From contig NZ_CANTJS010000017.1 in assembly GCF_947654275.1 (NCBI RefSeq), positions 1 through 56,888 on the forward strand: a stretch of 56,888 bases of DNA, in the 5' to 3' direction. The notes beneath the pieces are model-generated. The model did no database searches, was not told the DNA's origin, and saw only the letters and a list, made by a program, of their open reading frames with translations. Shown here piece after piece: positions 16,072 through 23,352 of the stretch. The position numbers and the translations under genes are program-made. The stretch is from an uncultured Oscillibacter sp. (lineage in GTDB: Bacteria > Bacillota > Clostridia > Oscillospirales > Oscillospiraceae). Numbering within the stretch: the stretch's first letter is position 1; every line of letters starts with the position of its first letter.

Positions 16072-17955
16072 ATGGCAAAAAAGCAGTTCAAAGCGGAGTC
16101 CAAGCGTCTTTTGGATCTCATGATTAACTCCATCTACACCCACAAGGAGATTTTCCTCCGGGAGATCATCTCCAACGCCAGCGACGCCTGCGACAAGCTC
16201 TGCTACCAGGCGCTGACGGACCCGGCGGTGGGCCTGGACCGGAAGGATTTCAAGATTGAGATTACCGTGGACAAGGACGCCCGGACCCTGACCGTCTCCG
16301 ACAACGGCATCGGCATGGACAAGGCCGACCTGGAGAGCAACCTGGGCGTCATCGCCTCCTCCGGGTCCTACAAATTCAAACAGGAGCTGGGGAGCGACGC
16401 CAGGGACACCGACGTCATCGGCCAGTTCGGCGTGGGCTTCTACTCCGCGTTTATGGTCTCCGACCATATCACCGTGGTGACAAAGAAGTACGGGGCCGAG
16501 GACGCCTGGATGTGGCAGTCCGCCGGAGCCGACGGCTACACCGTCACCCCGTGCGATAAAGAAACCGCGGGCACCGATATCATCATGCACATCAAGGCCA
16601 ATACGGAGGACGAGCAATACGGCGAATTCCTGGAAAACTGGAAGCTTCAGGAGCTGGTCCGGAAATACTCCGACTATATCCGCTTCCCCATCCGCATGGA
16701 GGTCAGCAAGACCCGGAAAAAGGAGGACAGCCCCGAGGACAAGCCGGAATATGAGACCTATACGGAGGTGGAAACCCTGAACTCCATGGTCCCCATCTGG
16801 CAGCGGCCCAAAAACGAGGTCACGGCGGAGGAATACAGCAAATTCTACCGGGACAAGTTCCATGACTACGCCGACCCCCAGCGCTGCATCCCCGTCGACG
16901 TGGAGGGCACCGTCACCTACAAGGCCCTGCTCTTTGTCCCCGGCGCCACCCCCTTCGACTACTACACCAAGGAGTTTGAAAAGGGACTCCAGCTCTATTC
17001 CAACGGCGTGCTCATCATGGACAAGTGCGCCGACCTGCTGCCGGAGCACTTCCGTTTCGTCCGGGGCGTGGTGGATTCCCCGGACCTGAGCCTGAACATC
17101 TCCCGGGAGCTGCTCCAGCATGACCGGCAGCTGAAAATCATTGCCAAAAATCTGGAGAAACAGATCCGGGCGGACCTGGCCAAAATGCTGGCCGAGGACC
17201 GGGAGGCCTATGAGAAATTCTGGAAAAACTTCGGCCGGCAGCTGAAATACGGCGTTGTAAACGAGTACGGGCGGCACAAGGACCTGCTGCAGGACCTGCT
17301 GCTGTTCTACTCCTCCACGGAGAAAAAGCCCGTCACCCTGGATGAATACGTCTCTCGGATGAAGGAGGACCAGCCGTATATTTACTACGCCGCCGGCGAA
17401 ACGGCGGACAAGATCGACAAGCTGCCCCAGACCGAGGGGCTCAGGGACGCGGGCACGGAAATCCTCTATTTCACCGAGGAGGTGGACGAGTTCTGCGCCC
17501 AGACGCTCCGGACCTACAAGGACAAGGAGCTCCGCTCCGTGCTGGACCAGGAGATTGAGGAGGGCGCAGAGAAAAAGGCCGAGGAGGCCGCGGAGACCCA
17601 CAAGGCGGTTTTCGATTTTGTGAAGGAGGCCCTGGGCGACGCCGTCAAGGAGGTCAAGGCCAGCGCCCGCCTGAAGTCCCATCCGGTCTGCCTCACCGCC
17701 GGGGAGGGCCTGAGCTTTGAAATGGAAAAGTATTTCCAGGCCGTCCAGCCCGACGCCGCCTTCCAGGCGGAGCGCATCCTGGAGCTGAACGTAGAACACC
17801 CGGCCTTCCTGGCTCTGGAGGCCGCCGTGGAGGCGGACCCCGGCAAGGCGAAGACCTACGCTGTTCTTCTCTACAACCAGGCCCTTCTGATTGCCGGACT
17901 GCCCCTGGAGGACCCCTCCGGCTATACCGACCTGGTCTGCGGTCTGATGAACTGA
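16072..17955 (+). CDS. htpG: Molecular chaperone HtpG (Hsp90)
   Basis: A 627-residue bacterial Hsp90. The N-terminal GHKL ATPase motifs are all present: FLREIISNASDACDK, TVSDNGIGMD, and IGQFGVGFYSAF. The middle domain has NISRELLQHDRQLK with the catalytic arginine loop. The C-terminal dimerisation region (HPAFLALEAAVE...) closes the protein. The length is normal for HtpG. ATG 16072 is selected because AAAAAGGATG lies ~10 bases before it and the protein begins MAKKQFKAESKRLLDLMINS as in relatives. The protein remodels clients with DnaK. It is monocistronic; the pseudogene directly downstream is a separate relic. Confidence 0.97.
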   Translation: MAKKQFKAESKRLLDLMINSIYTHKEIFLREIISNASDACDKLCYQALTDPAVGLDRKDFKIEITVDKDARTLTVSDNGIGMDKADLESNLGVIASSGSYKFKQELGSDARDTDVIGQFGVGFYSAFMVSDHITVVTKKYGAEDAWMWQSAGADGYTVTPCDKETAGTDIIMHIKANTEDEQYGEFLENWKLQELVRKYSDYIRFPIRMEVSKTRKKEDSPEDKPEYETYTEVETLNSMVPIWQRPKNEVTAEEYSKFYRDKFHDYADPQRCIPVDVEGTVTYKALLFVPGATPFDYYTKEFEKGLQLYSNGVLIMDKCADLLPEHFRFVRGVVDSPDLSLNISRELLQHDRQLKIIAKNLEKQIRADLAKMLAEDREAYEKFWKNFGRQLKYGVVNEYGRHKDLLQDLLLFYSSTEKKPVTLDEYVSRMKEDQPYIYYAAGETADKIDKLPQTEGLRDAGTEILYFTEEVDEFCAQTLRTYKDKELRSVLDQEIEEGAEKKAEEAAETHKAVFDFVKEALGDAVKEVKASARLKSHPVCLTAGEGLSFEMEKYFQAVQPDAAFQAERILELNVEHPAFLALEAAVEADPGKAKTYAVLLYNQALLIAGLPLEDPSGYTDLVCGLMN

Positions 17956-18311
17956 GGGCAGAACCATCCGGAGCTTCAGCGGCAGTACTGCGCCGACCCC
18001 CATGCCGGCGCCTGCCCTGCTACAACCCCGGCGGCGAATTCATCTTTTACCGTGACGATGAGCGGGACGGTTTCTGGCACATGGGACTGAATACGCTGGT
18101 GAAAACCACCGGCGACCCGGACGCCGTAGCAGGCGGGCCCAAAATGCCCTTCTGTTCGGAGGCGTGGGACGCAATCTCCCGCTATATTTACACCGGCCTC
18201 CAGGGCGGTTCCATCATGAAGGGCTGGATGAGCGCCGAAAACACCATGATTGCCTGCTGTTCCGACGGCACGCGGCCCGTCATCTTCAGGATTGAGCGGA
18301 TTGACTATTGA
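17956..18311 (+). pseudogene. TIGR04076-like protein, truncated and frameshifted
   Basis: Directly after the htpG stop the frame reads NHPELQRQYCADPHAGACP. A single lost base near 18015 shifts the match into another frame, CYNPGGEFIFYRDDERDGFWHMGLNTL, and it runs to ICSCNDG-like IACCSDGTRPVIFRIERIDY at 18311. This order (CPCY...GGEF, F-CSEAWDAI, DGTRPVIF) resembles the TIGR04076 family of small unknown proteins. The usual N-terminal ~25 residues are missing and there is no start codon, so the gene is dead. Confidence 0.65.
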
Positions 18312-18313
18312 AT

Positions 18314-18350
18314 AAAGTTGAAAACCGGCAGTTTGCCGGTTTTCAACTTT
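18314..18350 (+). repeat. Perfect hairpin AAAGTTGAAAACCGGCA (repeat copy 3)
   Basis: A 17-bp perfect inverted repeat (18314-18330 and 18334-18350) with a 3-base loop. Its arm contains the AGTTGAAAACCGGCA block also found at 3357 and 43573. It may act as a terminator (TTCAACTTTACC) of the relic upstream. Confidence 0.75.
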
Positions 18351-18400
18351 ACCAACTGTATGAATAAGTCCCACGGCCAGCGCCTGCGGGGCACGCAAAA

Positions 18401-18430
18401 GGGCCCTTCCCGAAGCACCGGGAAGGGCCC
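18401..18430. terminator. Hairpin, probable terminator
   Basis: Perfect 11-bp stem GGGCCCTTCCC (18401-18411) and GGGAAGGGCCC (18420-18430), preceded by AAAA and followed by TGATTT. On the minus strand it lies beyond the MITE downstream of the ABC ATPase gene, so it could end that transcript. Confidence 0.55.
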
Positions 18431-18460
18431 TGATTTCTGATGTACCGGAGAACGGCCCTT

Positions 18461-18626
18461 TCAGAGCCTGTTTAATATCTCAACGTGTGCGTATTGGCGA
18501 GGGGATTTTTTGTCCTGCAAGGCAAAAATCCGCAGGCATCCTGACGGATGGCAAGGATTTTTAACGCAGTCAGGGCGGAAAATACACTGTCAAGACGTGC
18601 GCGGGGAGATTTTAAACAGGCTCTCA
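18461..18626. mobile_element. MITE-like element (160 bp) with 3-bp target duplication TCA
   Basis: Terminal inverted repeats GAGCCTGTTTAA (18464-18475) and TTAAACAGGCTC (18612-18623), flanked on both sides by TCA (18461-18463 and 18624-18626). The internal core ATCCTGACGGAT (18538-18549) followed by CAAGG and AACGCAGT is shared with the copies at 39601 and 49333. The right TCA is the stop codon (TGA) of the ABC ATPase gene on the minus strand. Confidence 0.8.
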
Positions 18627-19811
18627 GGCCTCCAGATTTTTGCCCTCGCCGTCAAAGAGATGGCAGACGCTGCCGGCAAAGGTGAACTTCACCTCGGCGC
18701 CCTGGGCAAAGGTCTCCTTGTGGTTTCCGTTCAGGTCCATGGTGGGCACAATGATGACCACGTCCCGGCCCATGGCGTTGGCGTGGAGATGGACCTCGCT
18801 GCCCATCATCTCGGACACGTCCACCTTGGCCCGCAGCACGTCCGCCCCGTCGCTCAGGGTGATGTGGCTGGGCCGGACGCCCAGGGTGACAGACTGGGGC
18901 TGAACGTTCTTCGCCGCCAGCTTCTTCTGCTTTTCCCCGGAGAGCTCCACCTTCATGCCGCCCACAGAGACCGCATACGTTCTGCCGTCCTTCTCCAGCT
19001 TCGCGTCGAAGTAGTTCATCTGCGGCGTGCCGATGAAGCCGGCCACGAAGAGGTTGGCGGGATGGTCGAAGACCTCCTGAGGGGTGCCGATCTGCTGGAT
19101 GAAGCCGTCCTTCATGATAACAATCCGGTCGCCCAGGGTCATGGCCTCGGTCTGGTCGTGGGTGACATACATGAAGGTGGTGTCGATTTTCTGCCGGAGC
19201 TTGATGATCTCGGCCCGCATCTGGTTGCGGAGCTTGGCGTCCAGGTTGGACAGGGGCTCGTCCATCAGCAGCACCTTGGGCTCCCGGACGATGGCCCGGC
19301 CAATGGCGACGCGCTGGCGCTGGCCGCCGGACAGAGCCTTGGGCTTCCGGTCCAGATACTGGGTGATGTCCAGAATCTCGGCGGCCTCCTTCACCCGGCG
19401 GTCAATCTCGTTCTTGGGGACCTTCCGCAGGGTCAGGGGGAAGGCCATGTTCTCATAGACAGTCATGTGAGGATACAGGGCGTAGCTCTGGAAGACCATG
19501 GCGATGTCCCGATCCTTGGGTTCCACGTCGTTCATGAGCTTATCGTCGATGTACAGCTCGCCTTCGGAAATCTCCTCCAGACCGGCCACCATCCGCAGGG
19601 TAGTGGACTTTCCGCAGCCGGAGGGACCCACCAGCACGATGAATTCCTTGTCGGCGATGTCCAGAGAGAACTGCTGCACCGCGATGACGCCCTTTTCCGT
19701 CACCTGGAGATTGATTTTCTTCTCGGGATCGCCTTTTTTCTTTTTCGCTTTTTTCTGGTCTCCGCTGTGGGGGTAGATTTTCACAATGTTCTTCAGGCTC
19801 AGTGTTGCCAT
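18624..19811 (-). CDS. Sugar ABC transporter ATP-binding protein (UgpC/MsmK/MalK-like)
   Basis: A 395-residue ATPase of the MalK group that energises carbohydrate uptake by one or several ABC permeases. Walker A is GPSGCGKST at ~72, the Q-loop lies in [16 protein letters not shown], the signature is [14 protein letters not shown], Walker B is [12 protein letters not shown], and the H-loop is [10 protein letters not shown]. The C-terminal ~130 residues form the TOBE/MalK regulatory domain. An unusual Lys-rich insert ([13 protein letters not shown]) sits near residue 20. No permease genes adjoin, so this is probably a shared ATPase. ATG 19811 fits the family start ([14 protein letters not shown]), although the ribosome site is poor. 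Its stop codon abuts a MITE. Confidence 0.93.
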   Translation of the reverse strand: MATLSLKNIVKIYPHSGDQKKAKKKKGDPEKKINLQVTEKGVIAVQQFSLDIADKEFIVLVGPSGCGKSTTLRMVAGLEEISEGELYIDDKLMNDVEPKDRDIAMVFQSYALYPHMTVYENMAFPLTLRKVPKNEIDRRVKEAAEILDITQYLDRKPKALSGGQRQRVAIGRAIVREPKVLLMDEPLSNLDAKLRNQMRAEIIKLRQKIDTTFMYVTHDQTEAMTLGDRIVIMKDGFIQQIGTPQEVFDHPANLFVAGFIGTPQMNYFDAKLEKDGRTYAVSVGGMKVELSGEKQKKLAAKNVQPQSVTLGVRPSHITLSDGADVLRAKVDVSEMMGSEVHLHANAMGRDVVIIVPTMDLNGNHKETFAQGAEVKFTFAGSVCHLFDGEGKNLEA

Positions 19812-20076
19812 ACACACCGGCTTTGATGAACCGGCCTCCGCCGGAGCACCTTGTCCGCGGGGAGCGTGCCCCGGGGACTTTACGGCAGGTCTCCACACTG
19901 CCGCACCGCAAGCCGTAGCGGGGTGTTCCTCCTTCTTTTCGGTGCTGGGGGCTGTGTGAGTGGAGCAGCCCGGCAGCCCATGGTTTTCGCGCGCCGAAGC
20001 AAGCCCGGGAAGAGGGGAAGCCGTCTGCGAAGGGGGCCGTCCTCTCTCCGCGCCGCTTTTCTGCGCCGCTTATATA

Positions 20077-20105
20077 AGTATACAAGAAAGCCCCGTGGAA
20101 AGCAA
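20077..20105 (-). promoter_or_regulatory. Promoter of the sugar-ABC ATPase gene with a long leader
   Basis: Minus strand: TTGCTT (20100-20105), 17 bases, TATACT (20077-20082). The start codon is about 265 bases downstream, leaving an untranslated leader of ~250 bases in which I see no gene and no riboswitch I can name. Confidence 0.55.
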
Positions 20106-20278
20106 ACAAAATCTGTGCTTTTCCCCAAAAATATTTTGCTCTGTTTTTGTTATTTATGTATGAGACGTGAGATGCCGATATAGTCTATAATCATGATGAC
20201 ACAATCCGCCGAAAAGCGCTTCGGAAAAGCGCCGGTTATCGGCTGTCAGCGGGAACCGCCCCGCAGCAAGGAGGCCGT

Positions 20279-22237
20279 ATGTCCAGACAGGAATCCACCG
20301 AACAGTACCTCAGAGCCCTGAAGCTGGGCCGCAGATGCTATAAGGACTGTGTGCTCCACGGGCACTACCCCTATCCCCAGGTTCTGGATGAAATTCTGGA
20401 GGGAGCGGTGACGGCAGGTCAGGTGGACCTGGGCGTTATCGAGATACCCACGGACCACATCGCCGGCACCAAGACCCAGGGCCGCCGCTCCGCCTTCGCG
20501 GCCAACTTCATGCCGCTGATGGAGACGGATTCGGAATTCGCCGCCAAGTGGATTTCCCTCTGCGCAGACCACCTGGGAGACGAGGGCATCCGGGACCCCA
20601 TCCGCTGTTATGAGTACCTGGGCCGCTTCTACGTTCAGGAGGGCAACAAGCGGGTCAGCGTTCTGAAAAGCTACGGCGCTCCCACCATTCCCGGCTATGT
20701 GGTCCGGATGATTCCCGTCTGGTCTCAGGACCCGGAAATTTTGGCTTATTACGAATTCATGGAGTCCTATAAGCTGACGAGGCTTTACCGGGTGTCCTTC
20801 AGCCGGGCGGGGAGCTTTGCAAAGCTTCAGGCGGCCCTGGGCTTTGAGCCGGACCACGTCTGGACCGAGGATGAGCGCCAGCACTTTACCGCCGGGTTCA
20901 CCTATTTTCAGGACGCCTTCCGAAAGCTGGGAGGCGAGAGCCTGCCCATCACCGTGGCGGACGCCCTGCTGGTCTGGCTGAAAATCTACGATTTTGAGGA
21001 CCTCCGCACCACCCCCGCCGCCGAGCTGGTGAAAACCCTCAGCGCGGTCTGGCAGGACGTAAAGGTTCTGGGCACCGAACAGCCCATCTCCGTTGCCACG
21101 GAGGAGGTGGCGGAGCCCGCCGGGGAGCCGGGCCTGCTGGGCCGCCTCTTCAAGCCCAAGCGGCTGAATGTGGCCTTTCTCAACGAACACCGGCCGGAGG
21201 AAAGCGACTGGGCCCGGGCCCATGACCTGGGCCGGCAGTATCTGGAGACGGTGATGGAGGACCTGGTGACGGTGCAGGTCTTCAACGGAATCCAAAGCGG
21301 CGCGGCGGCTGAGGAGGCCATCGACCGGGCTGTAGAAAACGGGGCGCAGGTGCTGATTACCACCACGCCGCCCCTCATCGGCGTGTGCCGGAAGGCGGCG
21401 GCCAAGTATCCCGGTCTCCGCATTCTGAACTGCTCCGTCTCCATGCCCTACACCGGAGTCCGGACCTACTACAGCCGCATCTATGAGGGAAAATTCATCA
21501 CCGGGGCCATTGCGGGCGCCATGTGCCCCAGCGGACGGATCGGCTATGTGGCCAGCAGCCCCATTTTCGGCGTTCCCGCCAGCATCAACGCCTTCGCCCT
21601 GGGGGCCCGGCTCACCAATCCCCGGGCCCGCGTCCGCCTGCGCTGGTCCTGCATGGAAGAGCATGCCATGGAAACGCTGGCCCGGGAGGGCACGGAGCTG
21701 ATCTCCAACCGGGACATCCCCACCCCCGACCGGACCCGGGAGCCCTGGGGCCTGTGCCAGGCCCTGGAGGGGGGACGCTTTCTCTCCCTGGCCTCGCCCT
21801 ACTGGCATTGGGGCAACTTTTATGTGAAGCTGGTCCGCAGCATCCTCAGCGGCGGCTGGGACGCCCTCAGCGCCCAGAATGCGGGCCGGGCGGTAAACTA
21901 CTGGTGGGGCATGGGCAGTCAGGTCATCGGCGTCCTGCTGCGGGAGGACCTGCCCGCAGGGGCCAGGCAGCTGGCCGAGATTCTCTACCGGGGTCTGGCA
22001 GCGGGAGCCATCCATCCCTTCCAGCGGCCCATCCGCTCCCAGGATGGAACACTGCAAAGCGACGGCAGCCGCTGGTTCACCCCGGAGGAGATTCTGCATA
22101 TGAACTGGCTCTGCGACTGCGTGGAGGGGTCCATCCCCGCCTTTGAGGACCTTCTGCCCTTCGCGCAAAATCTTGTGCGCCTCCAGGGCCTGGACCGGGA
22201 CCGTATTCCGCCGGAGAAAGAAGGGACCATTCTGTGA
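20279..22237 (+). CDS. Cytoplasmic BMP-type (Med/PnrA-like) sensor protein with N-terminal ParB-like part
   Basis: A 652-residue protein. Residues ~1-270 include a ParB/sulfiredoxin-like stretch (YLGRFYVQEGNKRVSVLKSYGAPTIPGYVVRMIP). Residues ~300-560 resemble BMP-family periplasmic nucleoside-binding proteins: NVAFLNEHRPEESDW, the DxAVENGAQVLITTTPP hinge and YYSRIYEGKFITGAIAG. There is no signal peptide, so it should be cytoplasmic, unlike transport receptors. A TATAAT lies at 20186. GCAAGGAGG precedes ATG 20279. The stop overlaps the start of the phosphoesterase gene, so the two are translationally coupled. A role in sensing a nucleoside-like ligand is inference. Confidence 0.8.
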   Translation: MSRQESTEQYLRALKLGRRCYKDCVLHGHYPYPQVLDEILEGAVTAGQVDLGVIEIPTDHIAGTKTQGRRSAFAANFMPLMETDSEFAAKWISLCADHLGDEGIRDPIRCYEYLGRFYVQEGNKRVSVLKSYGAPTIPGYVVRMIPVWSQDPEILAYYEFMESYKLTRLYRVSFSRAGSFAKLQAALGFEPDHVWTEDERQHFTAGFTYFQDAFRKLGGESLPITVADALLVWLKIYDFEDLRTTPAAELVKTLSAVWQDVKVLGTEQPISVATEEVAEPAGEPGLLGRLFKPKRLNVAFLNEHRPEESDWARAHDLGRQYLETVMEDLVTVQVFNGIQSGAAAEEAIDRAVENGAQVLITTTPPLIGVCRKAAAKYPGLRILNCSVSMPYTGVRTYYSRIYEGKFITGAIAGAMCPSGRIGYVASSPIFGVPASINAFALGARLTNPRARVRLRWSCMEEHAMETLAREGTELISNRDIPTPDRTREPWGLCQALEGGRFLSLASPYWHWGNFYVKLVRSILSGGWDALSAQNAGRAVNYWWGMGSQVIGVLLREDLPAGARQLAEILYRGLAAGAIHPFQRPIRSQDGTLQSDGSRWFTPEEILHMNWLCDCVEGSIPAFEDLLPFAQNLVRLQGLDRDRIPPEKEGTIL

Positions 22238-22839
22238 AGCTCCTGCTGCTTTCTGACAAGGAAAGTTCCTATCTCTGGGACTTCTACCAGCCGGGCCGCC
22301 TGTCTGAATACGGCCTGATGCTCTCCTGCGGAGACCTGAATTCCAACTATCTCTCCTTTCTCGTCACCATGGGCCGGGCCCCCCTGCTCTATGTCCACGG
22401 CAATCACGACAAGGGCTATGCCAGCCGTCCCCCAGAGGGCTGTGACTGCATCGAGGACCGCCTGGTCACCGTCAGGGGGCTTCGCATTCTGGGCCTGGGG
22501 GGAAGCCCGCTGTACAGCGGAGGCCCCCACCAGTACACGGAACAGCAAATGGCCCGGCGGATCCGGCGGCTGTGGTTTCAGCTCCGCCGGGCCGGTGGAG
22601 TGGATATCGTCCTCACCCATGCCCCGGCCCAGGGCTATGGGGACGGGGAGGACTACGCCCACAGGGGCTTCGCCGCTCTTCTCCCTCTGCTGGACCGCTA
22701 CCGGCCCCGGTATCTGATTCACGGCCATGTTCATATGAACTACGGCGCGCAGATGGAGCGGATTCACCAACGGGGGGAGACCACCATCATCAACGCCTAT
22801 GAGCGCTATGTTCTGGACATTCCGGAGGACAAGCCCTGA
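22234..22839 (+). CDS. Metallophosphoesterase
   Basis: A 201-residue calcineurin-like phosphoesterase. Metal-binding blocks are seen in order: SD at residues 7-8, SCGDLNSNYLSFL (GD), YVHGNHDKGY (GNHD), VLTHAPAQGYGD (H) and LIHGHVHMNYG (GHxH). The first block lacks the usual DxH histidine (LLLSDKESSYL), which could change metal binding, though the same variation is frequent in this small clostridial subgroup. GTG 22234 overlaps the TGA of the upstream gene by GTGA, indicating coupling. The substrate is unknown; a phosphodiester or nucleotide is likely. Confidence 0.88.
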   Translation: MKLLLLSDKESSYLWDFYQPGRLSEYGLMLSCGDLNSNYLSFLVTMGRAPLLYVHGNHDKGYASRPPEGCDCIEDRLVTVRGLRILGLGGSPLYSGGPHQYTEQQMARRIRRLWFQLRRAGGVDIVLTHAPAQGYGDGEDYAHRGFAALLPLLDRYRPRYLIHGHVHMNYGAQMERIHQRGETTIINAYERYVLDIPEDKP

Positions 22840-22848
22840 TCAGAAAAA

Positions 22849-22883
22849 GGAAGCTCCAGGCCGCAAAGGCGCCTGGAGCTTCC
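22849..22883 (-). terminator. Terminator of spoVT (and of the recombinase fusion)
   Basis: Perfect 12-bp stem GGAAGCTCCAGG (22849-22860) and CCTGGAGCTTCC (22872-22883). Read on the minus strand it is followed by TTTTT, 17 bases after the SpoVT stop. It also faces the phosphoesterase gene. Confidence 0.85.
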
Positions 22884-22899
22884 ACGCTTCATCTGTCCG

Positions 22900-23352
22900 T
22901 CAGGACTCCATATGCCGCCCCAAAAAAGCGGCTATGGTCTGGGCCAGCTTGTATTCCGCGTCGCCGGTGGCGATGCCGGGGGTGGTGCCCACAAAGAGGA
23001 CCAGGCCCAGCAGGTCCCCCTCGGAAAGAATGGGGGCGGCCACATTGGTCATCAGCTTGTCGCTTCCGTCGGTGACGGGAATGGGGTCTCCGTCACCGGC
23101 GTATTGATAGATGCGGCGGCTCTCCATGACCTGCTCCAGCTCCGGTGTAATCCGCTTGCCCATCAGTTCCCGCTTGCCGCCTCCGGCTACGGAGATGACT
23201 GTGTCCCGGTCCGTTACGGCGCAGATGGAGCCGGTGGAGCGGCTCATTGTCTCACAGAGCTGTCCGGCGAAGTCCTCCACGCCCCCCAGCAGGGAATATT
23301 TTTTGAAAATGACCTCGCCGTCCCGGCTGGTGTAAATCTCCAGGGGGTCGCC
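22900..23352 (-). pseudogene. spoVT: spoVT 3' portion, separated from its 5' end by the 19.9-kb element
   Basis: Reading from GDPLEIYTSRDGEVIFKKYS onward, this encodes the second half of the SpoVT AbrB domain and the complete C-terminal GAF-like domain (FAGQLCETMSRSTGSICAVTDRD...AAFLGRHMES). Its own start and first 33 codons are at 43276-43374. Joining the two at the shared GGCGACCCC gives 180 residues, against 178 in Bacillus SpoVT from memory. In the integrated state this part is expressed only as the tail of the recombinase. Confidence 0.93.

Noticed and set aside
16039-18003. A 654-codon minus-strand open frame
   Set aside because: Antisense of htpG; no recognisable motifs.
19812-20076. 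A riboswitch in the long leader of the sugar-ABC ATPase gene
   Set aside because: I could not match any known riboswitch core, and no terminator-antiterminator pair is evident.
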